From assembly GCA_000434395.1 (NCBI GenBank), contig FR878796.1:1-14138 (forward strand): a stretch of 14,138 nucleotides of DNA, read 5' to 3'. Of this stretch, positions 7,475 through 14,138 are shown piece by piece. The stretch comes from Clostridium sp. CAG:568 (lineage in GTDB: Bacteria > Bacillota_I > Bacilli_A > RFN20 > CAG-288). The notes beneath the pieces were generated by a model. The model ran no database searches and was not told the origin of the DNA. It saw only the letters and a list, made by a program, of their open reading frames with translations. The first letter of the stretch is position 1; every line of letters starts with the position of its first letter. The position numbers and the translations under genes were made by a program.

Positions 7475-7630
7475 ATGATAGATATTGGGAATTCAATTTT
7501 ATTCTTTTCAATGCTTATGTCTGATGTAACTAATATGAAAACAGATTATTCGAAAGATTATATTACTTCCTTGGATTATCATTCCTCTACTTCAGTAGCA
7601 GCATTAAGGAGCACTAAAAATTATGAGTAA
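7475..7630 (+). CDS. Small 51-residue ORF leading into the lipoprotein gene
   Basis: It starts at an ATG with an ideal AGGAGG 8 nt upstream and ends in a taa that overlaps the lipoprotein start by 8 nt (ATGAGTAA, 7623-7630). The overlap is the same geometry as in the DUF262 pair and implies coupled translation. The product begins with a short hydrophobic stretch (SILFFSMLMS, residues 7-16) and continues as a Ser/Thr/Tyr-rich tail. No family recognised. It may be a leader peptide that couples translation of the lipoprotein, a small secreted peptide, or the stump of a longer gene. The strong ribosome site is the main support. Confidence 0.55.
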   Translation: MIDIGNSILFFSMLMSDVTNMKTDYSKDYITSLDYHSSTSVAALRSTKNYE

Positions 7631-8300
7631 ATATAAATATTTACCTTGTCTATTCATTACCTTGAGTTTAATCTCTTGTTCGTCTCAAAATAATATTACT
7701 AACCTTATACACACAGAACCGGCTTATTTAGGCGATTATCAACTCTACGGCTATGAGAAAGGTACTTTAAGAAAAAATAACGAAAATAAGTATTATGTTT
7801 CTGATAGATTTGGATTCGCACATTATCTTTGTGTTACTAGAGCCACAAAAGAACCTGATGTCTTGTTCTATTCAGCCATAGATACAAACATTAGTTACAA
7901 CAAGAAAAAGGAAACTAATCGCTTAACATTAGAAGACTTTGAAGTAGGAGAACAAGTTATCTTTTGGTGGAACCTAGGATTTGAAGGTAATTATAAGTAC
8001 TACAACTTACCTGTGATGTACATATGGAAATATTCTGATAAAGTTGAATTAACACCATTCCACAAAGAAAAAGGTGATTTCTTAAAGCCAAACTCTGAAA
8101 GAGAAAGAGCTTGGGACAAATTCTTTGAAACCACTGATGGCAAAATCTATTGCAGCTACTATGACTACAATGAATCTGGTATGGTTTTCGATTGGAAGTA
8201 TCAACCGACTACTTATAAAGAAAGTCATACTTATGATTGCTATGTACTTGATGGATGCAATTTAGCTGCTTTTTTGATATGTAATGAGGAAACATTCTAG
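7623..8300 (+). CDS. Secreted lipoprotein of unknown function
   Basis: 225 residues. The N-terminus is a lipoprotein signal: MSKYKYLP followed by a hydrophobic core and lipobox Leu16-Ile17-Ser18-Cys19. The mature protein should therefore be attached to the outer face of the membrane through Cys19. The rest is rich in Tyr, Trp and charged residues (for example FWWNLGF, KYYNLPVMYIWKY, WDKFFETTDGKIYCSYYDY) and has the look of a small beta-sandwich or barrel domain. It contains several Cys residues. No family is recognised. It has no strong ribosome site of its own, consistent with translation coupled to the 51-residue ORF. It is followed directly by a terminator, so the two form a complete small operon. 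Confidence 0.8.
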   Translation: MSKYKYLPCLFITLSLISCSSQNNITNLIHTEPAYLGDYQLYGYEKGTLRKNNENKYYVSDRFGFAHYLCVTRATKEPDVLFYSAIDTNISYNKKKETNRLTLEDFEVGEQVIFWWNLGFEGNYKYYNLPVMYIWKYSDKVELTPFHKEKGDFLKPNSERERAWDKFFETTDGKIYCSYYDYNESGMVFDWKYQPTTYKESHTYDCYVLDGCNLAAFLICNEETF

Positions 8301-8562
8301 TTTGAATTTAATAAGTTTACTTGATTATATTATCTTGCTTAATCAAGCGTTTGTTTTTATATGGAACTGAAAAAATCAACACATACAGCTATTACTTCAA
8401 AAGCATATAAATTGCAAAATGTGGATGCATTGTGTGGTCATCAACATTTGGGTACTAAATTTTAAGAAGATAAAGTTCGTAAAATGGATATAGATCATTC
8501 AATCAGCAAATGCCAAAATTATAATGGGAAAGGGTAATACGCAGTAATATTTCTAAGTAAGA
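8301..8562. other. Intergenic region after the lipoprotein, mostly empty
   Basis: The first 60 bases hold the terminator listed separately. The remainder contains a 34-codon ATG frame (8361-8465) without a ribosome site, which I do not call. The facing minus-strand gene ends at 8563 with no clear terminator of its own. Confidence 0.5.
8320..8358 (+). terminator. Rho-independent terminator of the lipoprotein operon
   Basis: CTTGATTA (8320-8327) pairs perfectly with TAATCAAG (8340-8347) over 8 bp with a 12-nt loop. A T-rich tail follows (8349-8358, TTTGTTTTT core). It lies 20 nt after the lipoprotein stop codon. Confidence 0.75.
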
Positions 8563-10503
8563 CTACCAACGTTTTAAAGCAGTAATTGTAAGAGTATTTG
8601 AAATTATTGGTTCGTTAGCTCCGTTAATATAAATTTCCAAAGTAACATGAGTTACATTATCATTAAAAATATCATCATTCTGCTTCAAATGATATGTACA
8701 TCCTTCTATAGTTTCATTTGTAAATGAACCATCTTTACTAACATTACTATCTTTTCTTCGTGTTTTCCACTTAAAACTTGTCACTTTGCTTTTTATACCA
8801 CTCGGCAATATTGTTGCTTTTAATCTAAAGTCTTTAGCTTTTCTTCTCGGTGTTTCCAATCCATCTAAAGATTCTATTGATACACTAGGTTCACAAATCC
8901 ATTCTTTATTTGTTGATTGATATTTAACAACATAAAGTTTATCTTTTTTCACCCCAAAGGAATCACCTAAAGCATAAAATTTATAAGGAACACACTTACC
9001 ATTCACTGGATTTCCTACAATCTGTTTTGATTCAACCATATTGCTATTCTTGATATTTAAAATAGATCCATCATTATCAGTAATTACATAGCCACCAAAA
9101 TTATTTATGTTGGCTGTACCATTCAAAAGGAACAATCCATCATCATATCCAGTTGGATATGTAATACCATTTGTTAGAGGGTCTACAAAAGATTTATCGT
9201 AAATTGCTAATTGATTTATGTTGAATTCAACATTAGTCCCAATTGTTAGTTTCCCACCAGGCATAACTTTAATATCTTGAGTACTAGTAACAGTCGCTTT
9301 GTCATTATTTATAGAATGAAAATTTACTTCATTCACATAAGATAAAGGAAATAGGACTGTATCAGTTTTAATATCTCTATTGCCAAGAATAGGAACGCTT
9401 AATGATATTTTAAAGTAATTAATAGCATGATTCCCATAGAAATCAAGAATCAACAAATCATTATTCTTAGCATCTTTTTTACAATTTGAAATCAGATATC
9501 CACCATTAGATTGTAATAAATAGCTATCTTTATTGCCATATAGATTAATTTCTACTTGATTATGGCTATTATTACCATACATTGCACCTAGTCCAATTAT
9601 ATTACTGCCTTGATTACTTCTCACTTTACTTTTAATATTTGGCATATAAACAGTATTGAAAGGAGAACATTTAAAAGACAGTTTATTAGCCACAGCAGCC
9701 CCATAACCTCCGCCCAATTCCACCAGTGCACTACCGCCTCTATTTTCGCCGATTACCATCACACTTTTTAAAGTAGAGCCACTATTGTTTTCAATCGCAA
9801 AAACATCATCATCTCCAGTGATGCTTCCTTGATTTTTAATTAATCCATTGTTTTTTATTTGAGCTTGCCCATCCGACATTCCGTCACAATAAATCTCAGC
9901 GTATTTATAGCATGTTTGACCACATGGTCCTAGTGGTCCACCTTGTCCACCTATGACACCTCCGACATTTATCGTACCATTATTAATTATTTGAACATCT
10001 TTTCCTATTGTTATTTGAGTCGTTCTATATTTTTCAGGTTGATCTAAAGCTATAGTACCATTACCAAACTCTCTCACTGTATCACTGCCACCAACTCCCC
10101 AATCATAAATATTATCTGAAACATCTTTATCTTTACCATTTTCATCCTTAATGGTCGTATATTTAGTTTTCCAAACTTCAAATCTAAGATTATCTTGAAA
10201 TGGTAAGTTCAAAGTAACATTTCTGTTGATAGTAAATCCACTCTTTATGGTGTAGATCGTACCTGGAACAACCCAAACATCAACATTTGAGGTTGAGCTA
10301 TTTGCCACTGAAATAGCCTTTTCTATTGAAGTATAGTAAGTACTTCCAATAAAGCAAACTTTCTTTTCTTCTGTAGTTGTTATTGTTTGTGTTCGGGTAT
10401 TCGAATCTGGATTATAAATAATCCATGAGCTATATCCTATTACTGAGGATAACAAACAAAATATTACTAACGATAGAGTAGCTTTAGAATGTAAATGTTT
10501 CAT
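8563..10503 (-). CDS. Large secreted beta-helix-like surface protein with Ig-like C-terminus
   Basis: 646 residues from the preferred ATG at 10503. A longer in-frame start at 10539 lies inside the upstream gene, whereas 10503 is followed at once by a signal sequence. That start is also preceded by GGAG and sits 2 nt after the upstream stop. Residues about 7-30 are a hydrophobic signal/anchor ending in GYSSWII. Residues about 60-110 (WVVPGTIYTI, NRNVTLNLPF) begin a right-handed parallel beta-helix, with recurring NNG-x-I and G-x-I turns such as NNGTINVGGVIGG and NNGLIKNQGSITG. The last roughly 100 residues (KATILPSGIKSKV, SFKWKTRRKD) resemble a bacterial Ig-like domain. No sortase motif is visible. 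It is probably an adhesin-type surface protein, co-transcribed with the G-tract gene. No enzyme motif is seen; the family is not recognised. Confidence 0.75.
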   Translation of the reverse strand: MKHLHSKATLSLVIFCLLSSVIGYSSWIIYNPDSNTRTQTITTTEEKKVCFIGSTYYTSIEKAISVANSSTSNVDVWVVPGTIYTIKSGFTINRNVTLNLPFQDNLRFEVWKTKYTTIKDENGKDKDVSDNIYDWGVGGSDTVREFGNGTIALDQPEKYRTTQITIGKDVQIINNGTINVGGVIGGQGGPLGPCGQTCYKYAEIYCDGMSDGQAQIKNNGLIKNQGSITGDDDVFAIENNSGSTLKSVMVIGENRGGSALVELGGGYGAAVANKLSFKCSPFNTVYMPNIKSKVRSNQGSNIIGLGAMYGNNSHNQVEINLYGNKDSYLLQSNGGYLISNCKKDAKNNDLLILDFYGNHAINYFKISLSVPILGNRDIKTDTVLFPLSYVNEVNFHSINNDKATVTSTQDIKVMPGGKLTIGTNVEFNINQLAIYDKSFVDPLTNGITYPTGYDDGLFLLNGTANINNFGGYVITDNDGSILNIKNSNMVESKQIVGNPVNGKCVPYKFYALGDSFGVKKDKLYVVKYQSTNKEWICEPSVSIESLDGLETPRRKAKDFRLKATILPSGIKSKVTSFKWKTRRKDSNVSKDGSFTNETIEGCTYHLKQNDDIFNDNVTHVTLEIYINGANEPIISNTLTITALKRW

Positions 10504-10505
10504 AT

Positions 10506-11110
10506 TCAAGCTCCAGCCACTATCAATTCCGCAGAACAAGAAAGACTTGGAACATTGGAATAGAATTTCTTTATACCGCCATCATTGTCAACAACTTTAT
10601 ATTTCAAATCAAATTTAGTAGTATCACCATCTTTTAACGAGAAAGAAATCTCATTTATATAAGCTGCAGATTGAGGAGAAGTATTATTGCCTACAAGCAA
10701 ACCATCACTCGATGGTTTCTTTTCGACATAAGAAATAAATTTAGGGTTAGAGCATTTAAGAGTAACTCTTGCATGGATATATCCATCACTACTTATAAAT
10801 CCATTAGCATTTTCGTTGATTATAGAAAAAGAAAAAAATAATGATCCGGCATTAACAATCGTTGAATCCTTGACCATTCCATCTGGACCAATAGAAAAAT
10901 CAGCTGAACTAGATGTTATATTTATAATATCTTTAGGCTCAGCTATATCTTCAACAGATGCATTTATATCAATTAAGTATTTTGGATTAGAAACAATAGT
11001 CCAACTAGAAAATCCAATACTAAAAATTGAAAGAAGTGTTAGTAAGATGCACCCCCCCCGACTATTTTTACACTTTTTCTCTTTAGAAAAATATTTTGCT
11101 TCTTTTTCAT
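10506..11110 (-). pseudogene. Membrane-anchored surface protein interrupted at a G8 tract (probable phase-OFF state)
   Basis: From ATG 11110 the frame reads MKKKQNIFLKRKSVKIVGGG and then hits a stop after 23 codons. Downstream of the G8 run the other frame continues without stops as CILLTLLSIFSIGFSSWTI. It runs on through a 150-residue extracellular part to tga 10508-10506. One extra G (or two fewer) would give one 201-residue protein. Its basic N-terminus, hydrophobic segment and GFSSW boundary then form a normal signal/anchor. The downstream frame has no start codon before Met at 10877, which lies beyond the signal, so the present sequence cannot make the exported protein. The mature part (NAGSLFFSFSI, DGYIHARVTLKC, NEISFSLKDGD) looks beta-rich and TasA/camelysin-like, a tentative comparison. 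The stop is 2 nt before the next gene. Confidence 0.75.
11052..11059 (-). repeat. Poly-G(8) tract, candidate phase-variation switch
   Basis: Eight C on the plus strand (G8 in the mRNA), codons 18-20 of the surface protein. This is an extreme G/C run in otherwise AT-rich DNA, placed at the start of a surface-protein signal. G9 or G6 would restore the frame as Gly codons; G8 leads to a stop 3 codons later. Confidence 0.8.
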
Positions 11111-11118
11111 ATCAATCA

Positions 11119-11127
11119 ATTATATCA
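11119..11127 (-). promoter_or_regulatory. Extended -10 promoter of the G-tract surface gene
   Basis: On the minus strand TGATATAAT (11127-11119) is a perfect extended -10. The expected transcription start is about 11112, only two bases before the ATG at 11110, and no ribosome site is visible. The mRNA may therefore be leaderless. No -35 match is needed or seen. Confidence 0.5.
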
Positions 11128-11150
11128 TAACATATTATATTTTATGATAT
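11122..11150. repeat. 9-bp palindrome overlapping the surface-gene promoter
   Basis: ATATCATAA (11122-11130) and TTATGATAT (11142-11150) form a perfect inverted repeat with an 11-nt spacer. The left arm overlaps the extended -10. This is operator-like geometry for a dimeric regulator, or alternatively a hairpin. Confidence 0.5.
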
Positions 11151-11319
11151 GTTTTACCAAATTTATAAGTGTTTATTCTATAAAGAAATCTAAATAGACA
11201 AATAATTCCTTTCTCAAAAAATTTAAAAACTTCTAAGAAGAAACTATATTCACTTAATATTGATAATTTCAGCTATAAAAGCACTTTAAATCATAAATTA
11301 ACCTAGAATTAATGTTAAG

Positions 11320-11328
11320 TGTTAAAAT
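11320..11328 (+). promoter_or_regulatory. Candidate extended -10 for the potassium uptake operon
   Basis: TGTTAAAAT (TG-n-TAAAAT) lies about 60 nt before the first gene. A weak -35-like TTAACC is at 11298-11303 with 19-bp spacing to the TAAAAT box. Confidence 0.35.
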
Positions 11329-11388
11329 ATAGCTTAGTTTAGTCTAAAGAGATACTAACTCAATTATTAAAGGATAGGTGATAAATTG

Positions 11389-11832
11389 ATGAAAAACAAC
11401 GGTCTATTAAAGAACAAGACTCTAATAATCGGCTGTGGAAGACTTGGTTCTTCCATAGCTAACAAGGATTCCTCCAGCGGAAAAAACGTTATGATCATGG
11501 ATTCTGATCCAATGTCTTTTGAAAAACTATCCGAGGGATTTAGTGGTTATACATTTGTTGGAGATGCCACTGATATGTCTCTTCTCGAAGAAGCATACAT
11601 AACTTCAACAAGAGAAATAATCATCACCACTGGTGATGATAACACCAATGTCTTTTTGGCATTAGTCGCTAGAAAAATATACAACGTTCCCCAAATCTAC
11701 GTTAGATTGGACGATCCTAACTTGGAAGTTTTATTAGAAAACTGTGACGTCCATGCAATCTATCCTTTCAAGCTCTCTTTAGAAGAATTTTTAGATATAA
11801 GAGAAAAGAATGATGGAGGCTTAAAGAAATGA
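11389..11832 (+). CDS. RCK-N (TrkA-N) NAD-binding protein without C-domain
   Basis: 147 residues from ATG 11389. An in-frame ttg one codon earlier is possible, but AGGTGA (11376-11381) is better spaced for the ATG. The protein is one Rossmann RCK-N domain. Its nucleotide loop is LIIGCGRLGSSIA (the GxGRxG pattern), followed by the acidic end of strand 2 (VMIMDSDP), then FVGDATD and ITTGDDNTN, all standard for TrkA/KtrA regulators. There is no RCK-C domain; it ends in a short helix and Lys-rich tail. It should bind NAD(H) or another nucleotide and gate the TrkH-type channel encoded two genes downstream, together with the next protein. The stop overlaps the next start (ATGA), so the two are made in step, probably as a hetero-oligomeric ring. 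Confidence 0.85.
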   Translation: MKNNGLLKNKTLIIGCGRLGSSIANKDSSSGKNVMIMDSDPMSFEKLSEGFSGYTFVGDATDMSLLEEAYITSTREIIITTGDDNTNVFLALVARKIYNVPQIYVRLDDPNLEVLLENCDVHAIYPFKLSLEEFLDIREKNDGGLKK

Positions 11833-12503
11833 GAATAGTAATAGCTGATGGCAGCTCTGCTGCTGACTATGTCATCAAAGCCTTCAGAAAGATAGGAAAC
11901 GAGTTGATTGTCATCAACTCGAGAAAAGATATAGTTCAATATCTAGTCAAATCCAATCAAATCCCAGTCATCTATGGTGAGCCGTACAAAACTTCAATAC
12001 TAAGGGAAGCGCATATCGAAGGAGCTGATCTTTTCATAGCGTTAGGAAAAGAAGATACGGATAACTTTGTAAGCTGCATGTTGGCAAAGAAAGTCTTCCA
12101 TGTCAAGAAATGTATTTGTACAGTGAACGACCCTTCATATGTCGAATTGTTTAGAAAATTAGGTCTAGATAGTGTCGTATCATCAACACAAATCTTAGCT
12201 TCATCGATTTTTAGTGAGTCTTCACTTGAGAAGTTTACTAAATCCATGTCTTTTGAAGATGATAAAATTGTTTTAACTGAAATCATAGTTAAAGAAAACT
12301 ATGAATTGAGTGGAAGAAAAATTATGGATATAAACTTTCCTAAGACCGGAACAATCTCATGTGTCTATAGAAAGCCCAGCGTCATAATTCCTAACGGACA
12401 AACCACCATCTATCCAAACGATAAGCTTTTTATCGTCTCTTCTCCTAAGGAACAAAAAGACATTATCAAGTTCGTACAAAAAGAAAAGAAAGTTGTGCAA
12501 TAA
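11829..12503 (+). CDS. trkA: TrkA-like potassium uptake regulator (RCK-N plus RCK-C)
   Basis: 224 residues. Residues 1 to about 125 form an RCK-N fold. Residues about 137-215 form the RCK-C (TrkA-C) ligand-binding domain: LTEIIVKENYELSGRKIMDI, then NGQTTIYPNDKLFIVSS. The nucleotide loop is degenerate: IADGSSAADYV replaces GxGxxG and the strand-2 acidic residue is replaced (VINSRKD). This subunit may therefore not bind NAD while its intact partner does. The rest (VIYGEP, LFIALGKEDTDNF) keeps the family pattern. It lies in an operon with 4-nt overlap upstream and 1-nt overlap (TAATG) downstream, which supports a role as cytosolic gating ring of the TrkH channel. Confidence 0.87.
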   Translation: MRIVIADGSSAADYVIKAFRKIGNELIVINSRKDIVQYLVKSNQIPVIYGEPYKTSILREAHIEGADLFIALGKEDTDNFVSCMLAKKVFHVKKCICTVNDPSYVELFRKLGLDSVVSSTQILASSIFSESSLEKFTKSMSFEDDKIVLTEIIVKENYELSGRKIMDINFPKTGTISCVYRKPSVIIPNGQTTIYPNDKLFIVSSPKEQKDIIKFVQKEKKVVQ

Positions 12504-14089
12504 TGAGAAAGCAAGCTAAAGGTTATAGATTGATTTTCGGCTATTTGGGAATATTCCTAATATTAATAGGAATCATCACCATGCTCCCTTTGATTCTACT
12601 TGCTTTTTATCCAGGTGAATCAAACTGCTGGTTAAGTTTTTTCATACCGGGAATGAGTTCGATAGGATTAGGATTCTTGCTATTTCTTTTGATTTATAAA
12701 CGTGAAAGAACACAACTAGAAAAATTCCAGGATTCAGCATTACTAGTCATGATATGGTTATCAGCCATTCTTATTGGATCCGTACCATTCATGTTAAGAG
12801 GATATACAACTCCTGACTTTGCTAAATATAGAATGAATTTCTCAGATGCCGTATTTGAATCCACTTCCGGATATACTAGTACAGGTTTGACTGTCTTTAA
12901 CTTTGATATGTCTTACCCCGGATACCATATCTTCACATTTTATAGAAGCATATTACTACTGTTTGGTGGAATAGGTTTGGTCTTGATTGTCACTTCCGCA
13001 ATTTCAGATAAATATGGGTTAAAGCTTTATACAGCCGAGGGCCATAACGACAAGCTTATGCCAAACCTAGCAAAATCTGCAAGATTGATCTTGTTGATTT
13101 ATATTGGATATATCATTCTTGGCTTCCTATCTTATTGGTTGATAGGAGGAATGGAACCATTCGATGCCATCAACCATGCGATAGCAGCTATTGCCACAGG
13201 TGGCTTTTCAACTAGAGAAGGTGGTATACCTGAAATAATAAATGAAGGTGGATATAATTCTATTACTGGTTGGCCAGTAAATGGATTAGCAATAAATATA
13301 ACATCTATTATTTTGATGCTTCTAGGTGGAACAAATTTCGTATTACATCTTTTCTTATTCAAAGGAAAGTTGAAGAAGATACTAAAAGATTCAGAAATAA
13401 AATTTTTCTTGATCTTAAGCATTATTATGATTCCTTTGTTCTACACTTCTATATTCACTTCCTTAAGTCAGCAACTCTCAGTATTAGATTCTTGGAGAGA
13501 AGGAACATATCTATATTTTTCTGCCTTGACTACTACTGGTTTCTCTACTACGACTGATATAAAACAATTAGGTGAAGCTGCTTTAATTCTATCCATCATA
13601 GCAATGACCATCGGTGGTGGAATGGGATCTACAGCAGGTGGTGTAAAACAATATAGATTTGTCGTAGCCTACAAAGCTTTATATTGGTCTTTAAGAGATA
13701 GACTTTCTTCAAAGAGAAAATTCTATCCCCACACAATATATAGATTAGGAGAAAGTAAAGAAATCAACAAATTAGATTTCTTAGAATCCTATGGCTATTT
13801 GATTCTTTATGTAACTATCATGATGGTTGGAGGCACAATAATAACCATATTAGGAAAGAATACCGATGGATATTCGGCTATCGAATGCATATTCGAGTTT
13901 GCATCCGCATTGTCTGGTACTGGATTGAGTGTTGGAGTTACAACCGGTGTAGGTCTTCCTATTGCTAATGCTGTAGCGATAAGATGGGTCTTAGTATTTG
14001 GAATGTTTGCAGGACGTTTGGAGTTGATTTGCATATACTTAGCTTTCTATAGATTCGTTAGAGATATTCTTAGAAGGCCTACTTATTAA
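12503..14089 (+). CDS. trkH: TrkH-family potassium uptake channel subunit
   Basis: 528 residues, an integral membrane protein with about ten hydrophobic spans. The four pore-loop filter segments are visible: TSTGL (125-129), ATGGFS (231-236), TTTGFS (343-348) and SGTGLS (471-476). Each contains the single Gly that lines the K+ path in TrkH/KtrB/HKT proteins. The intramembrane gating loop after the third repeat (GGGMGSTAGGVK, 371-382) and the terminal MFAGRLE (501-507) are also family features. The first two spans before the filter repeats fit TrkH rather than the shorter KtrB. Import of K+ is gated by the two RCK proteins encoded immediately upstream. The ATG overlaps the trkA stop by one base. 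No oddity seen; the last 49 bases of the window contain nothing further. Confidence 0.93.
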   Translation: MRKQAKGYRLIFGYLGIFLILIGIITMLPLILLAFYPGESNCWLSFFIPGMSSIGLGFLLFLLIYKRERTQLEKFQDSALLVMIWLSAILIGSVPFMLRGYTTPDFAKYRMNFSDAVFESTSGYTSTGLTVFNFDMSYPGYHIFTFYRSILLLFGGIGLVLIVTSAISDKYGLKLYTAEGHNDKLMPNLAKSARLILLIYIGYIILGFLSYWLIGGMEPFDAINHAIAAIATGGFSTREGGIPEIINEGGYNSITGWPVNGLAINITSIILMLLGGTNFVLHLFLFKGKLKKILKDSEIKFFLILSIIMIPLFYTSIFTSLSQQLSVLDSWREGTYLYFSALTTTGFSTTTDIKQLGEAALILSIIAMTIGGGMGSTAGGVKQYRFVVAYKALYWSLRDRLSSKRKFYPHTIYRLGESKEINKLDFLESYGYLILYVTIMMVGGTIITILGKNTDGYSAIECIFEFASALSGTGLSVGVTTGVGLPIANAVAIRWVLVFGMFAGRLELICIYLAFYRFVRDILRRPTY

Positions 14090-14138
14090 AATTTGCATCG
14101 GTGAATATAAAAGGGGATTAAAATTAGATAACCTTTGT

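Larger units (their letters stand above)
11111..11385. other. Divergent intergenic region between surface genes and potassium operon
   Basis: AT-rich with no gene. It holds divergent promoters: the extended -10 with palindrome near 11120-11150 for the minus-strand genes, and the candidate promoter near 11320 for the plus-strand operon. The stretch 11160-11290 shows nothing specific. Confidence 0.55.

Noticed and set aside
8361..8465. 34-codon ATG frame after the lipoprotein terminator
   Set aside because: No ribosome site, it sits beyond a terminator, and the product resembles nothing known.
10506..10877. Separate 123-aa gene starting at the internal Met
   Set aside because: No ribosome site at 10877, and the upstream frame continues as a signal-bearing protein to the G8 tract, so this is the C-terminal part of the interrupted 201-aa gene.
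10816..11130. Plus-strand 104-aa frame opposite the surface gene
   Set aside because: It is a shadow of the minus-strand gene with no ribosome site, and its product is unlike a protein.
1..14138. CRISPR arrays, rRNA genes and insertion-sequence termini
   Set aside because: No regularly spaced repeats, rRNA-like segments or transposase with paired inverted ends were found on reading both strands.

Overview
The window is AT-rich bacterial DNA with the standard code: tgg encodes Trp and tga, taa and tag all end genes. Short intergenic gaps, strong purine ribosome sites, overlapping start/stop codons and a low-GC gene content point to a gut-type member of the Bacillota (Bacilli/Erysipelotrichia-like). 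This assignment is inference from composition and gene families only.

Left part (1-2372), a patchwork of accessory DNA. It opens with the 3' end of an AAA/ABC-type ATPase resembling the C-terminus of TrlF-family proteins, overlapped by a 97-residue partner gene of unknown function. A higher-GC stretch follows, holding the C-terminal relic of a large serine recombinase. Then comes an intact lone nucleotidyltransferase-fold protein (211 aa), followed by a non-coding stretch with short direct repeats and inverted repeats.

Middle (2373-7156, minus strand), a candidate defence operon. A DUF262 protein with a C-terminal HNH/DUF1524-like nuclease domain (about 612 aa if repaired) is broken by one extra base in an A7 run. 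It is coupled by an 8-nt overlap to a second, long DUF262 protein (801 aa, intact). A third reading frame (about 180 codons) downstream is decayed by two in-frame stops and a frameshift. No phosphorothioation, glucosylation or methylase genes are visible beside it.

Right-centre (7475-11110), cell-surface genes. A 51-residue ORF overlaps a 225-aa lipoprotein gene, closed by a good hairpin terminator. On the minus strand is a two-gene unit: a membrane-anchored 201-aa protein whose signal segment is interrupted by a G8 tract (out of frame by one, probably a phase-variable switch), then a 646-aa beta-helix-like secreted protein with an Ig-like C-terminal domain. Both share a Gly-(Phe/Tyr)-Ser-Ser-Trp-x-Ile end to their N-terminal hydrophobic segment.

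Right end (11389-14089), a housekeeping-type potassium uptake operon with three tightly overlapping genes: an RCK-N-only protein, an RCK-N plus RCK-C (TrkA-like) protein, and a TrkH-family channel subunit with four recognisable selectivity-filter segments.

The most interesting items are the G8 tract in the surface-protein gene, the paired DUF262 operon with its homopolymer frameshift and decayed third gene, and the orphan nucleotidyltransferase. Three protein-coding frames are interrupted at or near homopolymers, so assembly or sequencing error must be excluded before phase variation or decay is accepted.
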